Shown here piece by piece: positions 18,993 to 27,481 of a DNA stretch of 37,478 nucleotides; position 1 is the first letter of the stretch, and each line of letters starts with the position of its first letter. The position numbers and the translations under genes were made by a program. Below the pieces are notes generated by a model. That model was not told the DNA's origin. It did no database searches and saw nothing but the letters and a program-made list of their open reading frames with translations. The DNA is taken from the NCBI GenBank assembly GCA_938075455.1, contig CALJHN010000011.1, positions 1 to 37,478 of the forward strand, read 5' to 3'. This stretch comes from an uncultured Flavobacteriales bacterium. Lineage in GTDB: Bacteria; Bacteroidota; Bacteroidia; Flavobacteriales_D; Parvicellaceae.

Positions 18993-21900
18993 TTAATGGC
19001 TTTCAGGATGTGATTCATCAGATAAGACATTCTCAGCTAATTCTTCATCAATATTACGTACTTTAAGTTGGTACCATATATTTGGCTTTACTCCAACTTC
19101 TTCAAGAGCTTGGTAAGCTCTGTCAGAACCAGAAACCTTTCGAATTTTAGATTCTGGATCATTCCAATCACCAAAAGTGATACAATCATTTGGACAGGCA
19201 TCTCCACAAGCTGACATTACATCTCCATCTACAATTTTTCTGCCTTCTTTTTTAGCTTCTAATTTAGCAGCTTGAATTCCTTGAACACAGAAACTACATT
19301 TTTCCATAACCCCTCTTGATCTTACAACAACATCAGGATTTAATACCATTCTAGCCATCTGGTCTTGATTAGGGTTAAAGTTTTTAAACTTTTTATAATC
19401 TCTGTAATTAAACCAATTAAATCTTCTTACTTTATAGGGACAGTTGTTGGCACAATATCTTGTACCTATACACCTATTATAAGTCATCTGATTTAACCCT
19501 TCGTTACTGTGGGTTGTTGCAGCAACCGGACAAACTGTTTCACATGGAGCATGGTTACAGTGCTGACACAGCATTGGCATAAAAACAACAGAGGGATTTT
19601 CTTCCGGAACTTCTAAATTACCGTAATCAAAATCACCATTTACTTTATTAGAGTCTGCCCATTCTTTTCTATTGTCATCTTCAATAGATGAAAAATACCT
19701 ATCCATTCTCAACCAATGCATATCTCTAGACCTTCTAACCTCGTCTTTTCCAACCACCGGGACATTGTTTTCAGAATGACAAGCAGTTATGCATACCCCG
19801 CATCCGTTACATGAAGACAAGTCAATAGACATTCCCCATCTGTGACCAACTTGTTCTACTGGATGCTCATCCCACAATGAAAATTCAGTAGCATTAACTT
19901 CAGAGTGGCCTCCTTCTGCATGGCTATGAAGCTTTACTTTTGGATTGTAAGCTTCTTGATTAGATTTGTGATTTTCTTTCCAAAAATCGTAAGTGGTTTC
20001 TTTTACAATTGAAGTCCTGCCCATTATTGTGTGGTGGGTTTGAGTTCCTGCAAGAGAATAACTTTCGCTGGTTGCAAGAACCTCTCCATATCCACAATAG
20101 CTTAGATAGCCATTTTTAAAACTACACAATTTAAAAGCGTTAGCTCCAATTGGAACTAAGCCACCTTCAGAGTTTGTCAAGTGGTTACCGTATTCGTCAG
20201 CCTGAAAAGCTGCATTTCCTATATCTTCATTATTTTCACCTCGCCCATAACCCATAGAAACACCAACAGTTCCACTGGTTTGTCCAGGAAGGGGATAAAC
20301 AGGTAATTTAATTTCTTTTCCATTAACTTTTAGAGTGGCAACAAATGCCTTTTCTTCTTGACCTAAATGGATACCATCCCAAGCTGACTTAGAATTTGAA
20401 GTATCTATTCCAAATAATTTATAGCAATCGGATGGGGCCATCGTTATATAATTATCCCAAACTATTTTAGATATTGCATCAGGAAGTTCTTGCAACCATG
20501 GATTAGCAGCGTGATGACCTACACCAAGTTCTTTTTGATAAACTATGTATTCCCAATCTAGAGTGTTTTCTTGAGAATTAATTTGGATAGGATAATCATT
20601 ATAAACTAAAGCAGATGGAACAGATTGGTTAGTGCTATTAGTGAATCCGTTGTGAACAGTCCAATTCCAAAAATCAGCAAAATTTGAATAAGAAGACTGA
20701 TCACCGATAGAATTATCTAACCAATATTTTCTCATGTAATCATAGAAAGCTTGACTTTCTGCATTAGATCTTTCAGCAAGGCCAGACCAAACTAGTAAGC
20801 TTTCTTGTGCTTGTCTAGTATTGTAAAGAGGTCTTATCAAAGGTTGTTGCAAAGAATAGTTATTAGATCCAGGATTCAAATCACACCAAGACTCTAAATA
20901 ATTGTGATCAGGACAAACAAATTGACATAATGAAGCAGTTTCATCCATAAATTCTGAAAACGAAACAGAAAAATCTAGCTTGCTTATGGCTTCAGATATC
21001 TCAGAACCATTTGACATTGAATAAACAGGATTAACTCCATAAAAAATAACTCCATCAATTTTACCACTTAATAATTCTCTTTGAAAATTGTCAACTACTT
21101 CATCATTTCCGTTAAATAAGTTTATCTCATTATCAATATCAATAGTTGAACCATAATTATCTAGTTTGTAGTTTATTTTATTAACTAGCATTTGAACATT
21201 TGGATCATTGGACCCAGCTACGACAAGTGAGCTCCCTTTGTTCTCAATAAGAGATTTAACAGCGGAATCAATTTTCTCCTTGGTAGTTTCGTCTAGACTG
21301 AAATTAGAATTTTGATTATTAAGAGAACTTAAAATAGAGGAGGCAACTAATATCTCTTCTGAAGGTTTTATTTTAACGCGCACATCTGAATTAGCACCAG
21401 TAAGAGAAAGAACTGATTCAAACTGAAAATGTTTTGACATCCATCCGTTTTCAGGCTTTCTTGCTTTACTAAAATCTGTCGAAAACTTCGAAGGAAGTAA
21501 CCAATTACATATAAAATCAGAATTTATTGATACTATAGTCTTGGCTTTTGCAAAATCATAGCTTGGAATAAACCCTTTACCAAAAATATTTTCATTTGCC
21601 TTTCTAATACCGTAATAAGATTGAGCGTCATATTCAATATGCTTTATATCACATCCTGAAATAGAATCTTCTGAAGGGGAAAATTTATTAATGAAATCTT
21701 GGATAACCGATTTTGTAGAAGGTGATATTATAGTGTTAGATACTATTCTTACTTTCCCATTTTTATCGCTTAGGTTATTTAATTTTTTTAAGATTTCTTT
21801 ATCAACATTAGACCAAGATTCAGAGCTTTTATTAACAGATGGTCCATTCAATCTTGAACTATTGTAAAGATTTAAAATAGATGTTGATACTCTAGGTATT

Positions 21901-22292
21901 AATCCACCTTGTGTAAAACTATCTTTTTTACCCTTTAGCCATATAGGTCTTCCCTCTCTAGACTTAACTAAAACATTGGCGAAATCATTTCCGTCGTAAT
22001 AAGCAGAAGAATACCAATTTGATACTCCAGGTGTAATCTCTTCTGGTTTATTGACGTAAGGTATAGATTTTATAACAGGAGATTCGCAAGAAGCAAGAGT
22101 TGCTGCAGCTACACTAAAACCCATAAATTTTAAGAAATCTCTTCTTCCCGTCTTTAAATCATCAATACCGTCAGACCCTAAAAATTCATCTACAGTTACA
22201 TCATCTTGAAATTCTTTTTGGCTAGAAATTGAAAATTCAGGAGTTTGATGTTTCTCTGAGTAACCTTTCCAATATGTTTTTGTTTTGCTCAT
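18993..22292 (-). CDS. actB: Alternative Complex III iron-sulfur subunit ActB
   Basis: This 1099-residue periplasmic subunit resembles a fusion of a molybdopterin oxidoreductase that has lost its cofactor (N-terminal two thirds) and a four-cluster ferredoxin subunit (C-terminal third). A Tat motif RRDFLK (50-55) is followed by a hydrophobic stretch and TLASC, so Cys69 is a likely lipid anchor after Tat export. Cluster motifs are CNGCGVCITACH, CQHCNHAPCETVCP, CIGTRYCANNCP and CSFCVQG with CGDACPNDC. In studied members these bind three [4Fe-4S] and one [3Fe-4S] clusters. It moves electrons from the quinol site to the haems of ActA and ActE. It lies 19 bp after actA. Confidence 0.95.
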   Translation of the reverse strand: MSKTKTYWKGYSEKHQTPEFSISSQKEFQDDVTVDEFLGSDGIDDLKTGRRDFLKFMGFSVAAATLASCESPVIKSIPYVNKPEEITPGVSNWYSSAYYDGNDFANVLVKSREGRPIWLKGKKDSFTQGGLIPRVSTSILNLYNSSRLNGPSVNKSSESWSNVDKEILKKLNNLSDKNGKVRIVSNTIISPSTKSVIQDFINKFSPSEDSISGCDIKHIEYDAQSYYGIRKANENIFGKGFIPSYDFAKAKTIVSINSDFICNWLLPSKFSTDFSKARKPENGWMSKHFQFESVLSLTGANSDVRVKIKPSEEILVASSILSSLNNQNSNFSLDETTKEKIDSAVKSLIENKGSSLVVAGSNDPNVQMLVNKINYKLDNYGSTIDIDNEINLFNGNDEVVDNFQRELLSGKIDGVIFYGVNPVYSMSNGSEISEAISKLDFSVSFSEFMDETASLCQFVCPDHNYLESWCDLNPGSNNYSLQQPLIRPLYNTRQAQESLLVWSGLAERSNAESQAFYDYMRKYWLDNSIGDQSSYSNFADFWNWTVHNGFTNSTNQSVPSALVYNDYPIQINSQENTLDWEYIVYQKELGVGHHAANPWLQELPDAISKIVWDNYITMAPSDCYKLFGIDTSNSKSAWDGIHLGQEEKAFVATLKVNGKEIKLPVYPLPGQTSGTVGVSMGYGRGENNEDIGNAAFQADEYGNHLTNSEGGLVPIGANAFKLCSFKNGYLSYCGYGEVLATSESYSLAGTQTHHTIMGRTSIVKETTYDFWKENHKSNQEAYNPKVKLHSHAEGGHSEVNATEFSLWDEHPVEQVGHRWGMSIDLSSCNGCGVCITACHSENNVPVVGKDEVRRSRDMHWLRMDRYFSSIEDDNRKEWADSNKVNGDFDYGNLEVPEENPSVVFMPMLCQHCNHAPCETVCPVAATTHSNEGLNQMTYNRCIGTRYCANNCPYKVRRFNWFNYRDYKKFKNFNPNQDQMARMVLNPDVVVRSRGVMEKCSFCVQGIQAAKLEAKKEGRKIVDGDVMSACGDACPNDCITFGDWNDPESKIRKVSGSDRAYQALEEVGVKPNIWYQLKVRNIDEELAENVLSDESHPESH

Positions 22293-22311
22293 AAACTATT
22301 TATAAGTAAAT

Positions 22312-23670
22312 TTAGTAATGACATTTTGCACATTCCCAACCTCCTAATTCTTTCACTGTCACCTTGTCATCTTCAAAAATCTTATTATTTACGTCTGCTC
22401 TCAATTTAATTCTTTTATGGATTTCTTCATAATACCCAGAACTTGTTAAATCAATCTCTTTTTTATTGTGACACTCTATACACCAACCCATAGTTAGAAG
22501 TGGTTTAGTCAGTTGAATAAGACCTATCTCCATCCCCTCGTCCGTTGCTGCATATGCATTAACTTCATCAATCGTAGAAACTCTTCCAAGTGTGTAATTC
22601 TGAACAGGTCCATGACATTGTCTGCAGTCAATATTTGCAGTGTTAGTATGAACGTGTTGGGCGTGACTAAAGTAAACATGGTCAGGTAAGTTATGGGCCT
22701 TATTCCAAACTATTGGTTCCTCAATTCTGTCTCCAAATTCGTCCAAATTATATGCCTGTTTATTTTTGTTGTAGCCGGCAGCTTTATGTAATTTATCTAT
22801 TTCTTCAGTACCATACTCAGGACCTTCATGAACTATTGCATGACAATTCATACATACATTAACAGACGGAATACCGGCATGTTTTGATTTTTCTGCCGAA
22901 TGATGACAATACTTACACTCGATACCCATTTTTCCAGCATGAAGTTTATGTGAATAAGCTACAGGCTGTGAAGGCATGTAATCTTCATAGACTCCCAACT
23001 GATAAGCTCTTCCAAATAGTTCAATTCCAGAAAAAAGTGCAACTCCAACAATCAATAACATAGTTACAAACCAATTTCTTATAAGCCACTCACGGGCATT
23101 AGTGGCAAATGTACTAGTAGAATCAAATTCTTTTCCTTCTTTAGCAGCAACTGCTGCAGTTAGCTCTCTTCTTACTCCAAGAATAGCAAACAAGACAAAT
23201 ACTAAAATAAATGATATTATCCACCACCAGTAGTCCGAAGATTCAGAATCATTAGTCAACGTATCATTAGATGCTAAATTTCCACCACCAACTGCTGCAA
23301 CAGGTGGTGCATAATTATCTACGTAAGTAAATATTGATTCTACTTCTTCTCTAGACAAATGTCCTTGTGGTGTCATTGCAGTTGGAGACCAGTCCCAAAT
23401 AGCTTTTGCCATTTTAGATTTTCCACTATTATAAAGCTTGGAAGGATTAGAAACCCATTGATAAATTAATTCTTCTTCTCCAGCATCTGACCACTTTTGT
23501 AAGACACCTTGCATTTTAGGCCCAGTAGCATTTTTTACTGGGTGGTGGCACGATGCACAATTCGCTTTAAACAATTTTTCACCATCTTGCGAAAAGAAAG
23601 ATAGTGAAGTAAAAACCATCACTAATGTGAAAATAATTTTAGTTGAAAAATTAATAAGTTTATTTACCAT
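22312..23670 (-). CDS. actA: Alternative Complex III multihaem cytochrome ActA
   Basis: This 452-residue protein has a signal peptide, then a mono-haem cytochrome c domain (CASCH, 38-42), a helix at about 147-166, a second at about 200-217, and a periplasmic multihaem domain with CKYCH (252), CMNCH (273), CRQCH (349), CIECH (397) and CAKCH (447). The total is six CxxCH sites, five in the C-terminal domain plus one extra at the N terminus; the last ends one residue before the C terminus. The N-terminal domain is additional to the penta-haem form described from Rhodothermus and appears to be a Bacteroidota trait. It is the first gene of the operon and has a promoter-like element 38 bp upstream. 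Confidence 0.93.
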   Translation of the reverse strand: MVNKLINFSTKIIFTLVMVFTSLSFFSQDGEKLFKANCASCHHPVKNATGPKMQGVLQKWSDAGEEELIYQWVSNPSKLYNSGKSKMAKAIWDWSPTAMTPQGHLSREEVESIFTYVDNYAPPVAAVGGGNLASNDTLTNDSESSDYWWWIISFILVFVLFAILGVRRELTAAVAAKEGKEFDSTSTFATNAREWLIRNWFVTMLLIVGVALFSGIELFGRAYQLGVYEDYMPSQPVAYSHKLHAGKMGIECKYCHHSAEKSKHAGIPSVNVCMNCHAIVHEGPEYGTEEIDKLHKAAGYNKNKQAYNLDEFGDRIEEPIVWNKAHNLPDHVYFSHAQHVHTNTANIDCRQCHGPVQNYTLGRVSTIDEVNAYAATDEGMEIGLIQLTKPLLTMGWCIECHNKKEIDLTSSGYYEEIHKRIKLRADVNNKIFEDDKVTVKELGGWECAKCHY

Positions 23671-23707
23671 TTAATTAAATAAAATTAATGTATTTAAAAA
23701 CCTTCAA

Positions 23708-23715
23708 CAAATGTA
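23708..23715 (-). promoter_or_regulatory. -7 element for the act-cox operon
   Basis: The minus strand reads TACATTTG, an exact TAnnTTTG match, 38 bases before the actA ATG. A good -33 TTTG at the usual 19-20 bp distance is missing (the sequence there reads TGGT or TGTG), so activity may depend on a regulator. The 208-bp gap between actA and the divergent SPOR-like gene is the longest in the window. Confidence 0.45.
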
Positions 23716-23855
23716 ATATGTCAATATAATTTAGACCACATTGTTTTAAGAATTGTCATCAAATTATCTTAATTTAGAATGTTTCTAAATAACTTGCTCA
23801 GAGACATGACTAATAAGTGAAACAATAAGATTTAATTTTCAACAAATAGTTTTAT

Positions 23856-23863
23856 TAGTTTTG
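23856..23863 (+). promoter_or_regulatory. -7 element for the SPOR-like gene
   Basis: TAGTTTTG matches TAnnTTTG exactly and ends 15 bases before the ATG at 23879. No clear TTTG lies 19 bp upstream. The leader would be about ten bases. Confidence 0.4.
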
Positions 23864-23878
23864 TGAAATACTCACAAA

Positions 23879-24409
23879 ATGAAAAAAATTCTATTTTACT
23901 CAACATTAATAATATGCACCACTTTTTATTCACAAGATGATTGGACATTGTATCCAAAAAAAGAAACTCTGGATAGTTTAAATTTAGAATCTAGTGATTT
24001 AACAAAAAAAGTACAAGAAGATTTCCTTTCAAGAGTTAACCCTATTTACTCCGATTCGTTAAGCTATATTTCTAACGAAGGGGTTTTATTAGAGAATAAA
24101 GATTCTAAAATTGAGTCTATAAATAAATATTTATCAGAAAAAGGGACTTACAACGGGTTCACTGTGCAGTTATATTTTAGTCAAAAGACTAGTGAAGTTA
24201 GAGAAATAAGAAAAAAATTCATATCAAAATTTCCAGAAAAGATTTTATTTGACGAATATATTGCTCCAAATATATTTTTGTATTCTGGGAAATTTCAAGA
24301 CTACAATAACGCTGTTTTTTCAAAAATGAAACTTGATGAGATTTTCGAAAATACTTTAGTAGTTAGAAAAAGATTCCCTTATTATTTAGAAAAAAAAATG
24401 GAGGACTAA
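23879..24409 (+). CDS. Secreted SPOR-like domain protein
   Basis: This 176-residue protein has a signal peptide (residues 1-18, likely cut after TFYS). The segment from about 100 to 172 (GFTVQLYFSQ, then alternating strands and helices, ending VVRKRFPYYL) resembles the SPOR fold, which binds denuded peptidoglycan glycans; the pattern 'xxVQLxF ... F ... Y ... F' is as in small Bacteroidota SPOR proteins. The N-terminal part (20-95) is polar with no recognisable fold. The role is inferred as periplasmic and cell-wall associated. It is a single gene, divergent from actA, and its stop codon lies in the loop of the terminator of the convergent lipoprotein gene. Confidence 0.65.
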   Translation: MKKILFYSTLIICTTFYSQDDWTLYPKKETLDSLNLESSDLTKKVQEDFLSRVNPIYSDSLSYISNEGVLLENKDSKIESINKYLSEKGTYNGFTVQLYFSQKTSEVREIRKKFISKFPEKILFDEYIAPNIFLYSGKFQDYNNAVFSKMKLDEIFENTLVVRKRFPYYLEKKMED

Positions 24410-24419
24410 GTCCTCCATT
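24390..24419 (-). terminator. Intrinsic terminator of the OmpA/TPR-like lipoprotein gene
   Basis: A perfect 10-bp stem (24397-24406 with 24410-24419) has a three-base loop TAA. On the minus strand the stem runs into an uninterrupted T tract of nine (24398-24390, the innermost two being part of the stem), so it terminates transcripts arriving from the gene that stops at 24442. On the plus strand no T tract follows. The loop is the stop codon of the SPOR-like gene. Confidence 0.85.
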
Positions 24420-24441
24420 AAAATACATTTAATCTTAATTT

Positions 24442-26151
24442 CTAAAACATTGCAAGGAAATCAGAGTTATCAAAAAACTTTATAAATTCTCTATCTTTTT
24501 TAGCCGTGTCTTTAAGTGAAGCGTCTTTTTCAAAAGATTTTTTAAGATTCTCCATAACCATTTCAGAATTGAAAGTTCTAGCGCCAATAATAGCTTTAAG
24601 ATAATAAGACTTAGCATCATTAAGATCTAATTCATCAATTGCATCTGATGCAATATCATAATGCTCTGCAAGAATGTTTGCTAAAGCATAGTTATAAGAT
24701 TTTGTATCTCCCATAGAGGTAATAGATTCCTCATATTTGCCCTCTTCAATTTGAATAAGTCCAATATTGTATTTTGATTGAGAAGTATTAGATGACTCAA
24801 ATAAGGATTTAACTTCATCTGAAGATTTACCATTTAACACATGCTTAACTGCTGCAACATTATTACTAACAATTTTATTGTCAGTGATAGCCATAGCATC
24901 CTCGAAAGACTTAGATGCGCCATCATTGTCACCCATCATGTACATTATATAACCAGTATTATTTTTTATTCTCCAATCGTTAGGAAATAATCTTGCAGCG
25001 TTATTATAATTTTTAAGCTGAATATTCATATCTTGCTCATTCAGTGTTGCATGTAAAATCTCTTCTATTGATAATGTATCAGGATTTGTAGCAACTAAGT
25101 TTTTAAGTTCTTCATCGCTATATCCAACCTCATCATAGTTAACAGTTATAACAGATCTTCTTAACTGGGGAAGAACTTTTTTCTCAAGAAAAGCATAAGA
25201 TTTTGCCATATTTCTTATTTCTTTCTCTCTCTTATTCAAATCTGGTGTCATTTGTAACACTCTTAGGATTAAATCCTTATCTTCATTATCAGTTTTTGAA
25301 ACTTCTGTTTTAAATCCTTCCCAATCTTCTCCCTTTGGGACAACATTATAAAATGAAGTTTCTTTACCAGCGTCAAATTTCATTCTTCTAGACTTAGAAA
25401 TCAAGGACTTCATAGTGCTATTTCCTCTGTCTTTTGCTAAATTATTATTCAAATCTATTTCTCCTTCTGGAGAAGCAAAAGAGCTAATTTGTATAGATTT
25501 AACTTCTATTCTAGAACCTTCTTCCATAGAGTTAGAAATGAAACTTAATAAATCCTTAACATCTGAATCTCTTAATTCCCTTGACGAAATATTGTGCTTC
25601 CCTTTATTAAAATTAATAATAGCTGATTTAGTAAATGAGTTTATTCTTTTAAAATTACATTCAGTTGTATTTATAACTTGATCGTCTAAAACGACTAATT
25701 TAGAAGTGATTATGGTTCCATCTGCAATCTTAGGGCTCATAATATCTTCGGTTTTACTACCCATTTTTACTATCATTTGAACCTTTACTTCACCTTCATC
25801 CATACTTTTTTGGTAAGGAATTGTACTTGCGTAGGAGAATGACATTCCTGTAGAAGGAACAACTTTTCCATTACCAACAGCTTTAGGACCCTGGTAAATT
25901 TCAGTTTTAAATGGTATCTCATTTCCATCTTTGCAGAAAAATATAGGTGTAATTTCAGCTACAGCTTTAGCATTAAGACCTTTTTCGATAAATTTTCCAT
26001 TTATTTGAAGAGTTACATCTCCACCCTTCATATGTAATGGGTTTTGTGTAACTTCATATTCTATTTCTTTAAACATAGAACAACTAGAAAAAATTGTAAA
26101 AAACAATGCTACTATTGCAATGTAATTAATGTTAAAATTGTTAATTTTCAT
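24442..26151 (-). CDS. Lipoprotein with OmpA-like and tetratricopeptide-like regions
   Basis: This 569-residue protein has a signal peptide and lipobox FSSC (Cys24). Residues 30 to about 160 look like beta-sandwich. Residues about 175-290 resemble an OmpA-type peptidoglycan-binding domain: a strand INFNKGKHNIS, a helix, then ISSFASPEGEIDLNNNLAKD, which matches the 'G-x-x-D-x-x-x-N-x-x-L-x-x-x-R' pattern. Residues about 375-560 form helical repeats of TPR kind (YNNAARLFPNDWRIKNNTGY, then GASKSFEDAM). It could tether the outer membrane to the wall and carry a protein-interaction platform. I know this layout from Bacteroidota genomes but not a named function. It has its own strong terminator, so it is a single-gene unit. 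Confidence 0.7.
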   Translation of the reverse strand: MKINNFNINYIAIVALFFTIFSSCSMFKEIEYEVTQNPLHMKGGDVTLQINGKFIEKGLNAKAVAEITPIFFCKDGNEIPFKTEIYQGPKAVGNGKVVPSTGMSFSYASTIPYQKSMDEGEVKVQMIVKMGSKTEDIMSPKIADGTIITSKLVVLDDQVINTTECNFKRINSFTKSAIINFNKGKHNISSRELRDSDVKDLLSFISNSMEEGSRIEVKSIQISSFASPEGEIDLNNNLAKDRGNSTMKSLISKSRRMKFDAGKETSFYNVVPKGEDWEGFKTEVSKTDNEDKDLILRVLQMTPDLNKREKEIRNMAKSYAFLEKKVLPQLRRSVITVNYDEVGYSDEELKNLVATNPDTLSIEEILHATLNEQDMNIQLKNYNNAARLFPNDWRIKNNTGYIMYMMGDNDGASKSFEDAMAITDNKIVSNNVAAVKHVLNGKSSDEVKSLFESSNTSQSKYNIGLIQIEEGKYEESITSMGDTKSYNYALANILAEHYDIASDAIDELDLNDAKSYYLKAIIGARTFNSEMVMENLKKSFEKDASLKDTAKKDREFIKFFDNSDFLAMF

Positions 26152-26296
26152 TAGAGTTTATTTTATCCACTTTTAAGTTGATGCAAGTATAAGGACTTTA
26201 TTTTACAAAAAAAAAGCAATAATATGTAAAAATAGGAACTCTAAATTGTTGACAACTACAAGAATTAATGCTTTGAAAGCCTATTAAATGACTTTT

Positions 26297-26875
26297 TTAA
26301 ACAAAAGAAGATAATTTTTTTAATAATAATTCCTTGTTGTTATAATTGATGGTTTTAGAATCTATTTTAACAACTGGGATCTTTAATTTATCTAACCAAA
26401 AATTATAGTTTTGAATTAAATTCTCTAAATATTCAATTCCTAAGTCTTTCTCAAAGTCTCTATTTCTAGCTTTGATATTTTTTAAAATGTGTTCAATATC
26501 TGAATCTAAAAAAATTAACACATCAGGTTTAGAGAAATTTTTGAATAAACTTTTATGAACTTTTTCAACTATTGAATAATTGGATTTGGACAAATTCATC
26601 TTAGAAAAAACCAAACATTTCTCTATATGAAAATCTGAAAAAACTATTGGATGATTTTGGTCAAAAAAAGTATTCATTTGCAGACTCCTGTCTAATAAAA
26701 ATTGCATTTCAGAATGAAATGCATAATCTTTTGTTTGGTAAAATAGTTTTAAAAACTTGTTTTCAGCAAACTCTTCTAACAATAGAGAACCGTTAAAATG
26801 ATTGGCAAGAAATTTTGCTAGGGTTGTTTTACCAACCCCTATGTTACCTTCTATTGCTATATATTTATTTTTCAT
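26297..26875 (-). CDS. Deoxynucleoside kinase (folK-linked paralogue)
   Basis: This 192-residue cytoplasmic kinase phosphorylates deoxynucleosides for salvage. The P-loop is EGNIGVGKTTLA (residues 9-20) and the lid region contains the basic stretch KNIKARNRDFEKD. The motif that reads DRS or DRT in most members is DFH here (IVFSDFHIEKCLVF), so the usual Arg is missing; from memory, relatives beside folK often have Asp-Tyr at this place. Start: the open frame extends upstream to 26935, but the family N terminus MKNKYIAIEGN begins at the ATG at 26875, which overlaps the folK stop by 11 bases. It is cotranscribed with folK. A second kinase of the family lies at 31829. Confidence 0.85.
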   Translation of the reverse strand: MKNKYIAIEGNIGVGKTTLAKFLANHFNGSLLLEEFAENKFLKLFYQTKDYAFHSEMQFLLDRSLQMNTFFDQNHPIVFSDFHIEKCLVFSKMNLSKSNYSIVEKVHKSLFKNFSKPDVLIFLDSDIEHILKNIKARNRDFEKDLGIEYLENLIQNYNFWLDKLKIPVVKIDSKTINYNNKELLLKKLSSFV

Positions 26876-27362
26876 TGAATATAAATACATTTGTCTTGTC
26901 TCCACACTTAAAAAGCATCTTCTCAGCATTATCATTTAAAACTGGAATGAATTCATTTTCAAATAAGTCTTTAAGTATTAGTAATGAAAACTTTCTTTCT
27001 TTAATTTTTGGGTGAGGTATTGAAAGATCTTTATTCTCAATTATAAATTTGTTAAAAATTAAAATATCTAAATCAATTATTCTGTCCTGGTAACTTTTAA
27101 TCAACTTAGGAGCTCTACCCATTTTTTCTTCTGTATCTTTAAGTTTTTTTAATAGGGGCAACGGCTCCAAGGAAGTTTTAATAATTAAACCCATATTTAG
27201 AAACTCGTGTTCAGAGTCGTATCCCCATGGTTCAGAACAAAAAATTCTAGATTTATTTATCACTTTTGCATAATCTTTAATATAATTTATTGCATTTTTT
27301 AAATTTTTTAATTTATCACCTAAATTGGTTCCCAAAGAAACTACAGCTTCATATTCTTGCAT
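26865..27362 (-). CDS. folK: 2-amino-4-hydroxy-6-hydroxymethyldihydropteridine pyrophosphokinase
   Basis: FolK transfers pyrophosphate from ATP to the pterin precursor in folate synthesis. At 165 residues it has family length. The conserved parts are VSLGTNLGDKLKNL at the N terminus, SEPWGYDSEHEFLNMGLII, GRAPKLIKSYQDRIIDLDIL with the Asp pair binding magnesium, and IPHPKIKERKFSL. It overlaps the downstream kinase gene and diverges from sppA across about 119 bp. Confidence 0.94.
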   Translation of the reverse strand: MQEYEAVVSLGTNLGDKLKNLKNAINYIKDYAKVINKSRIFCSEPWGYDSEHEFLNMGLIIKTSLEPLPLLKKLKDTEEKMGRAPKLIKSYQDRIIDLDILIFNKFIIENKDLSIPHPKIKERKFSLLILKDLFENEFIPVLNDNAEKMLFKCGDKTNVFIFNEK

Positions 27363-27481
27363 ATTTAATTAAAATTTAAAAAAAGATTTATTTAAAAAAA
27401 GTAAATTTAAAATCAGTTATCTATTTCTACAATTATAAAGAATTATTATTCATATTTTTACAAAAAATTAAATTCATTATT

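Noticed and set aside
26270..26290. Short inverted repeat GCTTT/AAAGC near the end of the folK-linked kinase gene
   Set aside because: The loop is too short and no T tract follows on either strand.
26876..26935. Longer N terminus for the folK-linked kinase
   Set aside because: The extra 20 residues lie within the folK coding region and precede the family N terminus at 26875.
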